A program made the position numbers and the translations under genes. This document shows, in pieces, positions 43,058 to 50,081 of a stretch of 50,081 nucleotides of DNA; position 1 is the first letter of the stretch, and the number at the start of each line of letters is the position of its first letter. The stretch is from an uncultured Novosphingobium sp. (GTDB lineage: Bacteria > Pseudomonadota > Alphaproteobacteria > Sphingomonadales > Sphingomonadaceae), in NCBI GenBank assembly GCA_946886365.1, contig CAMPIM010000010.1:1-50081 (forward strand). Reading direction: 5' to 3'. Under the pieces are notes generated by a model that saw only the letters and a list, made by a program, of their open reading frames with translations, was not told the DNA's origin and ran no database searches.

Positions 43058-43458
43058 CGGGCATCTCCATCGGATTCGGCAGCGGTCAGTGTCCGCTTGC
43101 CGCCGGCGATCTGGCGGCCGAGCTGGGCGATGAAACGCTCGAACCGCTCATTGCCGATAGCACGCGCCGCGGTGTCCGCCTCGGGCAGCGGCGCGGTGAC
43201 GGTGAGCTGGTAGCGCACGAACAGCGACAGCGCTTCCAGGACCACCTCGATGTCGCGGCGGCACGCGCCGACTTCCCGCGAGATGCGGTCGAGCCGGGGC
43301 TTGACCAGCTCGTCGATCTCCTTGGTCGCCCGGCGCGCCAGCCATTGGCCGAGCGCTTCGTTAACGATGCGCGACTTGTTGCCGCCGGGACGCAGCGCCA
43401 GCGCGTCGAGTGCGTCGCTCAAGCTCCGATCGATGTAGAGGTTCTGCCGGACCTTCAT
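43054..43458 (-). CDS. CopG/ribbon-helix-helix protein of the tra-trb operon
   Basis: Protein of 134 residues (136 if a GTG at 43464 is used). The N-terminal MKVRQNLYIDRSLSDALDAL and NKSRIVNEALGQWL fit a ribbon-helix-helix DNA-binding fold. The rest is a helical extension with RRDIEVVLEALSLFVRYQL. Such a CopG-like gene sits between traG and trbB in many trb ICEs and is presumably a regulator of the transfer operon. GGGA eight bases ahead favours the ATG at 43458; the GTG would overlap the traG stop. Confidence 0.85.
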   Translation of the reverse strand: MKVRQNLYIDRSLSDALDALALRPGGNKSRIVNEALGQWLARRATKEIDELVKPRLDRISREVGACRRDIEVVLEALSLFVRYQLTVTAPLPEADTAARAIGNERFERFIAQLGRQIAGGKRTLTAAESDGDAR

Positions 43459-43460
43459 GA

Positions 43461-45479
43461 TCACATTCCCGGCAGCAGGTCTTGGGTGCGACCCTGGTTC
43501 ATCGCATCGGCGCGCACCAAAGCGGTCCGCACGCGGTCCATCGCGCTCTTGTCAGCCGAGGCATCGGACTCGTCGCGATCGAGTTCGGGAAGGTCGAGTT
43601 GCCTGGGCGGTTCCGTTTTGGCGGGCGCCTCCTCGATCGCAGGATGGCGCTCCTGCTGGAGGCCGCCGTCTTCGGCCTCAGACTGATTGTCCTCGGTGCG
43701 CGCCAGCCGTGCATCGGGAAGCCGGGCAAGATGGCCCCAATCGTTTGTCCGCGACGCCGGTGCGTCGGCATAGCGGCCGGGTCCGAGCGCCGGCGGCGGC
43801 AGCACACGCGCGGTAAAATTGCTGTCTTCATAATAGCGCAGCTTCGTCGCGCGGATCGGCGCGAGTCCGGCAATCATCACCAGTTCGTCGGTGGCAGGCA
43901 GTTGCATGACCTCGCCCTGGGTCAGCAGCGGGCGCGCGGTTTCCTGTCGGCTAACCATGACGTGCGCGAGCCAGGGCGCGAGCCGGTGACCGGCATAGTT
44001 GCGCATCGCGCGCTGTTCGGTCGCCTGGCCCAGCGCGTCGGAGATGCGCCGCGCGGTGCGTTCATCGTTGGTGGCGAAGGCAACGCGGAGATGGCAGTTG
44101 TCGAGAATGGCGTTGTGCTCGCCATAGGCTTTCTCGATCTGGTTGAGCGACTGCGCGATGAGAAAGGCGCGCACACCGTAGCCGGCAAGGAAGGCGAGCG
44201 AGGTTTCGAAGAAATCCAGCCGCCCAAGCGCCGGAAATTCGTCGAGCATCATCAAGAGCTGGTGCTTGCGGCCGAGCAGCTTGTGCGCGTCCAGTTTCTC
44301 GGTCAGCCGCCTGCCGATCTGGTTCAGGATAAGGCGAATGAGCGGCTTGGTGCGGCTGATGTCGGACGGCGGCACGACCAGATAGAGCGAGACCGGCTGC
44401 TTGGCCTCGATGAGATCGGCGATCCGCCAGTCGCAACGCGAGGTGACCTCGGCCACCGTGGGATCGCGGTAGAGCCCCAGGAACGACATGGCGGTGGACA
44501 GCACACCCGAGCGCTCATTCTCGCTCTTGTTGAGCACTTCGCGCGCGGCGCTCGCCACGACGGGATGGACCTGCGGATGCTCCTTGTCGCCCAGATGATT
44601 GGTGGTCATCATCCGCTTAAGCGTCGCGGCGAACGGGCGCTGCGGATCGGAGAGGAAGGTCGCGACGTGCGCGAGCGTCTTTTCTTCCTCGGCATAGAGG
44701 ATATGGAGGATCGCGCCTACCAGCAGCGAGTGGCTGGTCTTTTCCCAGTGGTTGCGGCGCTCAAGCGCCCCTTCGGGATCGACCAATATGTCGGCGATGT
44801 TCTGAACGTCGCGGACTTCATATTCGCCGCGGCGAACTTCGAGCAGCGGGTTATATTTTGCCGACGCCGCGTCGGTGGGGTTGAAGAGCAGGCAGTGCGA
44901 GAAGCGCGACCGGAAACCGGCGGTCAGTTGCCAGTTCTCGCCCTTTATATCGTGAATGACCGCCGAGCCGGTCCAGCCCAGCAGCGTCGGCACGACCAGG
45001 CCCACGCCCTTGCCGCTCCGCGTCGGCGCAAAAGCCATGACATGCTCCGGGCCGTCATGGCGCAGATAATGGTGGCCGAGCTTGCCGAGAAAGACGCCGG
45101 CATCGCGGTGCAGGCCGGCGCGCTCGACCTCCTGGGGTCTCGCCCAGCGCGCCGAGCCATAGGTAGTGACGTTACGCGCCTGTCGGGCACGCCAGAGCGA
45201 GCCTGCGATCGCAGCGCCGCAACCGATAAATCCGCTCGCGCCCGCGATCGCGCCGGCGCGGTCGAAGATATGCGGCGCATAGGCGTCGAAATGATACCAC
45301 CATGGAAAGATCGCCCATGGCCGGTAGATCGGCCAGCGGCCGACGATGAACCAGGGCAGCCCCAGTTCCGGTTGCCAGGCCAGCTTCCACGCCGCCCACT
45401 CGGTCGCGAACCAGATGCCCGCCACAACGATGAAAAAAACGACGATGATCTGGCCGATCAACAGCCTGGTCGGGGTCAT
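43461..45479 (-). CDS. traG: Type IV coupling protein TraG (VirD4 homologue)
   Basis: Membrane-bound ATPase of 672 residues that links the relaxosome to the mating channel. Two membrane segments lie in the N-terminal 100 residues (IGQIIVVFFIVVAGIWF; AIAGASGFIGCGAAIAGS). Walker A APTRSGKG is at 151-158, and VIHDIKGENW follows. Walker B LLMMLDEF lies at 408-415, followed by the family-specific PALGRLDFFETSLAFLAGYG. The C-terminal ~120 residues are a charged low-complexity tail. The leader just before the ATG is a nested inverted repeat. It heads the leftward transfer operon. Confidence 0.96.
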   Translation of the reverse strand: MTPTRLLIGQIIVVFFIVVAGIWFATEWAAWKLAWQPELGLPWFIVGRWPIYRPWAIFPWWYHFDAYAPHIFDRAGAIAGASGFIGCGAAIAGSLWRARQARNVTTYGSARWARPQEVERAGLHRDAGVFLGKLGHHYLRHDGPEHVMAFAPTRSGKGVGLVVPTLLGWTGSAVIHDIKGENWQLTAGFRSRFSHCLLFNPTDAASAKYNPLLEVRRGEYEVRDVQNIADILVDPEGALERRNHWEKTSHSLLVGAILHILYAEEEKTLAHVATFLSDPQRPFAATLKRMMTTNHLGDKEHPQVHPVVASAAREVLNKSENERSGVLSTAMSFLGLYRDPTVAEVTSRCDWRIADLIEAKQPVSLYLVVPPSDISRTKPLIRLILNQIGRRLTEKLDAHKLLGRKHQLLMMLDEFPALGRLDFFETSLAFLAGYGVRAFLIAQSLNQIEKAYGEHNAILDNCHLRVAFATNDERTARRISDALGQATEQRAMRNYAGHRLAPWLAHVMVSRQETARPLLTQGEVMQLPATDELVMIAGLAPIRATKLRYYEDSNFTARVLPPPALGPGRYADAPASRTNDWGHLARLPDARLARTEDNQSEAEDGGLQQERHPAIEEAPAKTEPPRQLDLPELDRDESDASADKSAMDRVRTALVRADAMNQGRTQDLLPGM

Positions 45480-45480
45480 G

Positions 45481-45522
45481 TTCTTGCTCCGGGAAGGACG
45501 GATCGTCCTCTGGGTGCAAGAA
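45481..45522 (-). promoter_or_regulatory. Nested hairpin in the traG leader
   Basis: On the minus strand TTCTTGC (45522-45516) pairs with GCAAGAA (45487-45481), which ends one base before the traG ATG. Inside, GGACG-ATC-CGTCC (45508-45496) forms a second stem. The ribosome binding site GGAG (45490-45487) abuts the right arm, so folding would cover the initiation region of the first gene of the transfer operon. Confidence 0.5.
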
Positions 45523-45600
45523 TCGCATCGGCGCGGACGAAAGCGTTAGATGCTCGCTGCCGACCCTCGCGCCCTCCCTGCCGACATTTTCGGCCTACTT

Positions 45601-45613
45601 GGCTAGGCTAGCC
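45601..45613. promoter_or_regulatory. Perfect palindrome between traG and the cargo genes
   Basis: GGCTAG-G-CTAGCC is a 6+1+6 perfect inverted repeat in the 226-bp divergent gap between traG and the 137-aa gene. It is in the right place for an operator acting on both directions. The TAG-containing core is rare in GC-rich DNA, which makes chance less likely. Confidence 0.4.
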
Positions 45614-45705
45614 GGAGATCGGCGACGAATCGGAACACTCGTAGCCGAGAGCGCCAGCGTTGATCGGGATGTTCGAAGCACATCCAGGCGCGGCCAGACG
45701 GGGAT

Positions 45706-46119
45706 ATGGTGTTGCATCACTCGGTGATAGAATTTCGCGATCGTCTATTCGGCTATGCGAAAGCCGACAGCATTCCCTTGCCTGCGCTGCGCGAAGAATT
45801 GCTGGTCCTTCATCATGGCATCAAGGATGAGGAAAGCCGCATAGAGCTGATGCGCCTGTTCAACATCATTGCCGATCTTCTCGAAGCGCATCTCGTCAGG
45901 GAAGGTCAGAACCTCGACGGGTTCCGCATGCACAGGCGCGGCCAGATCTGGGCGTTCTTACGGGCCGAAAGCCTTGTCGACGGCGAGATCGACCGGGCAC
46001 GGATTCGCTATGTGACCGAGCGCGAGTTGGCGGCCGGACGGCTGGATGAGACGGACGAAATACGACGCTATGCGCTCGGCGACGATCATGCCTTTGACAG
46101 CTATCAATGGCTTCATTGA
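45706..46119 (+). CDS. Unrecognised 137-aa protein in the ICE cargo
   Basis: I do not recognise this protein. It is soluble, without signal or membrane segments, mostly helical in the first 100 residues (LREELLVLHHGIKDEESRIELMRLFNIIADLLEAHL) with several charged heptad-like stretches, then RIRYVTERELAAGRLDETDEIRRY and an aromatic C-terminus (FDSYQWLH). The ATG at 45706 has GGGG close by; a GTG one codon later is an alternative. It is the first rightward gene after traG and is separated by 114 bases from the toxin-antitoxin pair. Confidence 0.65.
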   Translation: MVLHHSVIEFRDRLFGYAKADSIPLPALREELLVLHHGIKDEESRIELMRLFNIIADLLEAHLVREGQNLDGFRMHRRGQIWAFLRAESLVDGEIDRARIRYVTERELAAGRLDETDEIRRYALGDDHAFDSYQWLH

Positions 46120-46172
46120 GATGGCGAGAATAGGCTTGTGCACGGTTATGGAATTTCCACCGCTTGCACATT

Positions 46173-46201
46173 TTGGACAATCTGGACAAACGGGATAATC
46201 G
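46173..46201 (+). promoter_or_regulatory. Predicted promoter of the toxin-antitoxin operon with tandem TGGACAA
   Basis: TTGGAC (46173-46178), 17 bases, then TAATCG (46196-46201), the same -10 hexamer as for tRNA-Leu. Two direct copies of TGGACAA (46174-46180 and 46183-46189), nine bases apart, cover the -35 and spacer; they are plausible operator sites for the antitoxin, which would then repress its own operon. Confidence 0.5.
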
Positions 46202-46233
46202 CTGCTATATCCGCTTCGATAAGGAGCTAACAC

Positions 46234-46938
46234 ATGGCGACGCAATTGCATGGTGATACGCACGCCGGTGTTCGCCGGCTGATAGCCGATGAAGTCAGCG
46301 AGGTGCTGACCCGGCAGCCTGGTCTTGCCAAGGCCGTCGCCGCCAATACCGCGCAGATCGTCGCCGCAGTCGCTGCAGCCGTGGTCGCGCTGCCGCTCAC
46401 ACAGCAGAAACGGCTGAAAGCCAAGAGCGCCGACGTCGCCGACATGATCGCGGCATTCGCCCGCAACGACTTACCCGTCGAAAGGATCATTATTCCCCAA
46501 CCGGCCACGGTCGAAAAGAGCAAGGGCAGCGGTTTCGGTGAACTGATCGATATTGAGGAGGGCAAGCGCCGTCTTGCCGAATATGCGACGCCGATGCGGG
46601 TCGAGGAATGGGCAGGTCCGGTCGCGGGGCCGGTCGAGCTGGAGCGCGACTATGGCATTCGTCGTTCGACGCTGCACGCATGGCAGCAGCGCGGTGCGGT
46701 GATTGGTCTGCTCAAGGGTGAGCGCAAGCACGTTTTCCCCTTGGAACAGTTTGTTGACGGCAGGCCGGTGGAAGGCATTAGCCAGGTCGTTGCCGTGGTT
46801 CCAAGTCCTCGGTCGGGTTGGCTATGGCTGGTTCAGCCCAGCCCATTGCTTGGCAACAAGCGGCCGATCGACATTCTCAAGCAGGGCCGTATCGATAAGG
46901 TCGTGGAAGCGGCGCGAACGGTGTACGAATATCCGTGA
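46234..46938 (+). CDS. Xre/MbcA/ParS-type antitoxin (HTH + toxin-binding domain)
   Basis: Antitoxin of a RES/Xre (XreRES, ParST, MbcTA) system, 234 residues. It has an Ala-rich helical N-terminal region (residues 38-56), a helix-turn-helix around 134-160 (VELERDYGIRRSTLHAWQQRG), and a C-terminal MbcA/ParS-like toxin-binding domain at about 185-230 (SGWLWLVQPSPLLGNKRPID then ILKQGRIDKVVEAARTV). Family members are usually 120-160 residues, so the first ~110 are an extension I cannot assign. AAGGAG seven bases ahead of the ATG is excellent. The stop overlaps the RES gene as GTGA, so the two are tightly coupled. Confidence 0.85.
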   Translation: MATQLHGDTHAGVRRLIADEVSEVLTRQPGLAKAVAANTAQIVAAVAAAVVALPLTQQKRLKAKSADVADMIAAFARNDLPVERIIIPQPATVEKSKGSGFGELIDIEEGKRRLAEYATPMRVEEWAGPVAGPVELERDYGIRRSTLHAWQQRGAVIGLLKGERKHVFPLEQFVDGRPVEGISQVVAVVPSPRSGWLWLVQPSPLLGNKRPIDILKQGRIDKVVEAARTVYEYP

Positions 46939-47516
46939 AGTTCGACATTGCGATTTTGAGCGAACTGGCAGTCCAGTTCGAGCTGGACTGCTGGCTGCGA
47001 ATCATGCCGGATCTGCACCGTGCCACGCCGCTCGGTACGGGGCATGGACCCTCACGCTTTTCGAGCACGGATTCCAGTTTTACCCTCCTCTATGCTGCGC
47101 TCAATCTGTCGACAGCACTTGCCGAACGCATCGTTCGCGATCGTTTCCAGGGACGACAGGAGAGAGTGATCGCGACCGACGAACTCGAGGCATTCGCTGC
47201 CGCAGCAGTATCGACTCTCACGCCGCTTCGCCTTCTGGATCTGCGGACGAGTGGCGCGACCCGGCTGGGTATTCCGACCGATGCGGTGCGCGGTAGGGCC
47301 CAGCTAGCTGGTCGCAGATTCAGTCAGCAACTCTACGATACGACGGATTTTGATGGCATCGTCTATATGTCACGGATCACCAATGCCGAGTGCATCGCGG
47401 TCTATGACCGCGCCATCGTCGCCAAACTCGATCCGGCATGTCGTGTGGAAGATCTGATGCGTCTGGCACGCCTTGTCCCGGCTTTGGCGGCGCTCAATGT
47501 CACATTGCGACCGTAA
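46935..47516 (+). CDS. RES-domain toxin (NAD+-degrading type)
   Basis: Toxin of 193 residues with the RES domain. R29 (DLHRA), RFS at 41-43, Y53, E64 (TALAERIVRDRF), Y144 and S146 (IVYMSRITNAE) and E152 fill the conserved Arg-Glu-Ser pattern that names the family. Characterised relatives (MbcT, Xre-RES toxins) destroy NAD+ by phosphorolysis or hydrolysis; ParT instead ADP-ribosylates Prs. The GTG start lies in the antitoxin stop. On an ICE it should stabilise the element by killing or arresting cells that lose it; this is inference. Confidence 0.86.
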   Translation: MKFDIAILSELAVQFELDCWLRIMPDLHRATPLGTGHGPSRFSSTDSSFTLLYAALNLSTALAERIVRDRFQGRQERVIATDELEAFAAAAVSTLTPLRLLDLRTSGATRLGIPTDAVRGRAQLAGRRFSQQLYDTTDFDGIVYMSRITNAECIAVYDRAIVAKLDPACRVEDLMRLARLVPALAALNVTLRP

Positions 47517-47548
47517 CCGGCACTTCGGGGTACAAGAGTGAGACTTCT

Positions 47549-47956
47549 ATGTCGGAATTTCTGAAGCGGGCCAATGAAGCGCCACTAACCGTAGAGCTAC
47601 TCGCCGGGGCGATGGAGGCGATCGCGGACATGCCCGACGAAGATCGCCGGGACATGACCGCGCGCTTGCTTTGCATCATCCGTTTTCTGGATGAAGCGGG
47701 CGTGGGCGACGACCGGGCCAATCTGGGTCTGGCGATCAATTTCCGGCTTCACGCGCTTGCCCAGCTTACGGCCGCAGGCGGCCTGCGCGGTTTCCGCCGT
47801 GCCGGCGCCGAACAGGGCATGGACTGGCTGCACGAAGACGTCATCCGCGCGACGGTCGAGGTTCCCTTGCGCGAGGTCGGCGGAGACGCGGCGTTCGAGG
47901 CACAAGAATTCCACGACCGGCTGCTGGCCATCGCCACGACAGCGGGACGCGCCTGA
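47549..47956 (+). CDS. Unrecognised 135-aa protein, partner of the next gene
   Basis: I do not recognise this protein. It is a soluble, acidic, largely helical protein (LTVELLAGAMEAIADMPDEDRRDM; LGLAINFRLHALAQLTAAGGL) with a conserved-looking FHDRLLAIA near its end. It carries no membrane segment, and its only cysteine is in RLLCIIRFL. The ATG at 47549 starts MSEFLKRANEAP with a GAGTGAG-like site upstream; the frame is open earlier but overlaps the RES toxin gene. It is 18 bases ahead of the 436-aa gene in the same direction, so the two are likely a unit, possibly sharing the toxin-antitoxin promoter. Confidence 0.65.
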   Translation: MSEFLKRANEAPLTVELLAGAMEAIADMPDEDRRDMTARLLCIIRFLDEAGVGDDRANLGLAINFRLHALAQLTAAGGLRGFRRAGAEQGMDWLHEDVIRATVEVPLREVGGDAAFEAQEFHDRLLAIATTAGRA

Positions 47957-47974
47957 TCGTATGATCGCGACTGC

Positions 47975-49285
47975 ATGATCTTCGCCCGTCGCGCCCTGCA
48001 GCGCCGACTTGACGACCTGCGTGCCGTGCTGGGCGACGAGGCGGCAACGGCTCTTGCATCCCGTCTGAACCGGAGCGGCAAGGATCGTCTGGCGGCGATG
48101 TGGGAGCTGGTCGTGCTTCACGGTCTGTCGGAACAGGGCAACCTTGCGATCGAGCGACCTCTGCCCTCCGGGCGGCGGCCTGACATCGCGTTCGCAAACG
48201 ACGACATCGGCTTCGTCGCCGACGTCACCTCAATCTCGGACGACGGTCTCGACGAGCAGAATCCCTATGAAGAACTGAGCACGATTCTCGAAGCCACCAA
48301 GAAGAAGCTGGGCCTCAAGATCGGCGGCATGGACCTGCGGATCGGTTCGGAACGCGTCACCACGGCGCGCGGGACACGCACGGTCCTGAAGATCCCCGAA
48401 CGCAGGCGCATTCGTGACTTCGTGCGCGACCGTATCGAGCCTGAACTGCGCCGGCAGATGAACGAAGGCCGCACCGTCCTCGATGTCGCGATCGTCGATG
48501 AAACCACTGACGTGCATGTCCACATCGATCCCGCAAAGTCGCCTTACAACAGCGGCTCCTATGCTTCCTATGACGTGCCCACCATCAAGGACAGCAACCC
48601 GCTCTACAACGCGCTTCGCGCCAAGGCCGGACAATTGCGCGGCGCGGACGGCATGGTCGGCGTCATCGTAGGCGATGCCGACAGCCGGTCGCTCGCAGAT
48701 CGGGGCAACACCTGGAACGAGGTCGATGCCCGCGCCATCGCCGATGAGTTCCTGCGGCAAAACAGCTCGATCAATTTCGTCCTGCTTCTCTCCGTTCGGG
48801 AAGAACGGAGAGGCGTACTCGACATCGGCCCGCCCGAGCGCAAACCACACGCTCTGTTGGCGTTCAGCAAGACCGCGCCGCCACAGCCAGTCCTCGAGGC
48901 ACTGTTTCGCAAGATGATGGCGGAACTACCCAAGCCGATCGCAATGCCGGTCAACGCCGCCTATCGGTCCCGCGAGACGGGATATGGCTGGGGATTTCAT
49001 GGAGGAGGCCAGATGTCGCGCAGCCGGATCAAGATCAGCGCCCGCGAAGTGCTCGAAGTTCTCGCCGGGCGGCGAACCGTCCAGGATATGAACAGCTGGC
49101 ATCGCTGGTCGGCGCAGGGCGATGCGCCTGCACCGAACACCATGCCCAACCCCTTCGAACGACGACTGCTCGAAGGACGGCTGCCAGTCAGCATGGCGGT
49201 GATCAAAGGTAGTGAGGACGATCCCGACGACTGGATCGAGGTCGAGTTCGGCGATCCCGATCCGGCGATCACGCCATTTCGTTGA
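47975..49285 (+). CDS. Unrecognised 436-aa protein with possible PD-(D/E)XK-like core
   Basis: I do not recognise the family. The N-terminal ~90 residues hold an arrangement like a restriction-endonuclease fold: a helix with E44 (WELVVLHGL), then RPDIAF (D70) and a beta strand with FVADVTSI (D83). In a canonical PD-(D/E)XK core the last would be D/E-x-K; here the Lys position is Thr, with lysines a little later (ATKKKL), so activity is uncertain. Residues 140-300 alternate charged helices and strands (LDVAIVDETTDVHVHID, MVGVIVGDADSRSLADRG). The C-terminal 90 residues are basic, then acidic at the end. It closes the rightward cargo block. Confidence 0.65.
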   Translation: MIFARRALQRRLDDLRAVLGDEAATALASRLNRSGKDRLAAMWELVVLHGLSEQGNLAIERPLPSGRRPDIAFANDDIGFVADVTSISDDGLDEQNPYEELSTILEATKKKLGLKIGGMDLRIGSERVTTARGTRTVLKIPERRRIRDFVRDRIEPELRRQMNEGRTVLDVAIVDETTDVHVHIDPAKSPYNSGSYASYDVPTIKDSNPLYNALRAKAGQLRGADGMVGVIVGDADSRSLADRGNTWNEVDARAIADEFLRQNSSINFVLLLSVREERRGVLDIGPPERKPHALLAFSKTAPPQPVLEALFRKMMAELPKPIAMPVNAAYRSRETGYGWGFHGGGQMSRSRIKISAREVLEVLAGRRTVQDMNSWHRWSAQGDAPAPNTMPNPFERRLLEGRLPVSMAVIKGSEDDPDDWIEVEFGDPDPAITPFR

Positions 49286-49294
49286 GACCGGCTG

Positions 49295-50081
49295 TCAGCA
49301 ATCCACGGTCGAAACACGCCGGCCGATAAACGCCAGGATCGCCGCCAGCACACAGCCCGCGACGATGCCGAAGGTCAAGTCCTTGACCAGCGTGAGGCCG
49401 AAGGTCGCAAGCAGAACGACCGCCGTCCGCCAGTTGCGCAGCAGGGCAACGAACTCGGCTTTCTCGGCCATGTTCCAGCACACGACGAGCAGCACCCCGC
49501 CCAGCGCCGCGAGGGGCACGAACTTCGCCAGTGGCGCGGCCACGAGCATGAACAGCAGCACGAACCCGGCGTGCATCATCCCAGATATCGGGCTTCGCGC
49601 GCCAGCGCGGATGTTGGTGGCGGTGCGTGCGATCGTGCCGGTGACGCTGATCCCGCCGAACAGCGGCGAGACGATATTGGCGATGCCCTGCGCGATCAGC
49701 TCCATGTTCGAGCGATGCTTGCGGCCCGTCATCCCGTCGGCGACCTTGGCCGAAAGCAGGCTCTCGACCCCGCCGAGCAGCGTGAACGAAAAGATCGCGG
49801 GCAAGAGCTGGACGATCAGCGATAGCGAGATGTCCGGCGTTTGCGGTCGCGGCAGGCCGTGCGGGATGTCCCCGAAGCGCGTGCCGATCGTCTCGACGGG
49901 AAGCCGAAGCGCCAACACGAGGATCGACGCCAATACGACCGCGAACAACATGCCGGGCCAGGCCGGACGATAGCGGCGGGCCAGGAAGATGACCCCCGCT
50001 GACCCGATGCCGATGAGCAATGCCGCCGGGTTCAGCGTCGGCAGCGCATGAGACAACGCCACCAGTTTCGGGATGAAAGGC
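49295..50081 (-). CDS. SulP-family anion transporter, C-terminal part, no STAS domain
   Basis: Partial (its N-terminus is beyond the right edge). About 262 residues hold several hydrophobic segments. The SulP region includes LLPAIFSFTLLGGVESLLSAKVAD, the block NMELIAQGIANIVSPLFGGISVTGTIARTATN, and the end LVKDLTFGIVAGCVLAAIL. SulP proteins carry sulfate, bicarbonate or other anions. Most continue into a cytoplasmic STAS domain of ~120 residues; here the frame stops 12 residues after the last membrane segment (IGRRVSTVDC), so the protein lacks STAS. It is convergent with the 436-aa gene, nine bases away, and would be ICE cargo. Confidence 0.9.
   Translation of the reverse strand, partial: PFIPKLVALSHALPTLNPAALLIGIGSAGVIFLARRYRPAWPGMLFAVVLASILVLALRLPVETIGTRFGDIPHGLPRPQTPDISLSLIVQLLPAIFSFTLLGGVESLLSAKVADGMTGRKHRSNMELIAQGIANIVSPLFGGISVTGTIARTATNIRAGARSPISGMMHAGFVLLFMLVAAPLAKFVPLAALGGVLLVVCWNMAEKAEFVALLRNWRTAVVLLATFGLTLVKDLTFGIVAGCVLAAILAFIGRRVSTVDC

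Larger units (their letters stand above)
31847..50081. mobile_element. Integrative and conjugative element with trb-type T4SS (left part)
   Basis: From tRNA-Leu to the window edge everything belongs to one element: integrase at the tRNA, AlpA-like HTH, a complete trb operon with traG, a toxin-antitoxin pair, unknown cargo and a transporter. A mating-pore set plus coupling protein plus site-specific integrase defines an ICE. Relaxase, replication/partition genes and attR are not in the window. Gene order traG-copG-trbBCDEJLFGI with DUF2274 is the layout I know from Tn4371-related and rhizobial/sphingomonad trb ICEs. Confidence 0.88.

Noticed and set aside
43482..45611. Open frame of 709 codons on the plus strand covering traG
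   Set aside because: Arises from the absence of stop codons opposite a GC-rich gene; the product has no domain structure, whereas traG on the minus strand has Walker A and B motifs.
47961..47978. Five-codon ATG frame ending ATGA before the 436-aa gene
   Set aside because: Too short and without a ribosome binding site; overlaps of this kind occur by chance.
1..50081. CRISPR arrays, rRNA genes, insertion sequences
   Set aside because: No regularly spaced repeats, no rRNA segments and no transposase or terminal inverted repeats were seen on either strand.

Overview
The window looks like chromosomal DNA of an alphaproteobacterium of the Sphingomonadaceae (Sphingobium/Sphingomonas-like). The reasons are uniformly high GC, tightly packed genes with ATGA/GTGA overlaps, a large TonB-dependent receptor, the plant/alphaproteobacterial class of glutamate-cysteine ligase, small alphaproteobacterial families (DUF2093) and the gene order mutY / DUF721 / two DsbA-like proteins / smc. 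The family assignment is an inference from gene content; no ribosomal RNA is present to confirm it.

Positions 1-31787 are host backbone. From the left: a TonB receptor cut by the window edge; a cell-wall peptidase, DUF2093 and xseA reading leftward; purD starting head-to-head with xseA; a membrane-anchored helix-hairpin-helix protein; a leftward, overlapping cluster mutY-nudC-pmbA-cysQ-like; a rightward cluster DUF721(dciA)-DsbA-like-DsbA-like lipoprotein-smc; phospholipase D and ubiA leftward; rsmE and gshA rightward; three leftward genes (ICMT-like methyltransferase, DUF1345, ClpP-like peptidase); ruvAB plus a long-chain acyl-CoA synthetase rightward; a lipoprotein and the glyoxalase pair gloA-gloB leftward; a SIMPL-domain protein; and a TPR protein coupled to an alpha/beta hydrolase. 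DNA repair and replication (xseA, mutY, ruvAB, smc, dciA) and glutathione chemistry (gshA, gloA, gloB) are the two recurring themes.

At 31788 a tRNA-Leu(CAG) gene marks the junction with an integrative and conjugative element (ICE) that runs past the right edge. A P4-type tyrosine integrase follows the tRNA. Then come, all leftward, an AlpA/excisionase-like HTH, DUF2274 and a complete trb-type (P-type) type IV secretion operon: traG(virD4)-copG-trbB-trbC-trbD-trbE-trbJ-trbL-trbF-trbG-trbI. Most members overlap by 4-11 bases or lie within a few bases of each other. The last leftward gene (the AlpA-like one) ends 4 bases inside the 3' end of int, so readthrough of the transfer operon would be antisense to int.

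Upstream of traG lies a block of rightward cargo genes (45706-49285): an orphan 137-aa protein, an Xre/MbcA-type antitoxin with a RES-domain NAD-degrading toxin, and a pair of unrecognised genes (135 and 436 aa) whose larger member carries a possible PD-(D/E)XK-like core. A SulP-type transporter lacking a STAS domain closes the window. The relaxase, partition genes and right attachment site of the ICE must lie beyond 50081. The less explained material is the unknown cargo pair and the structured leaders of int and traG, both of which fold their start regions into perfect inverted repeats.
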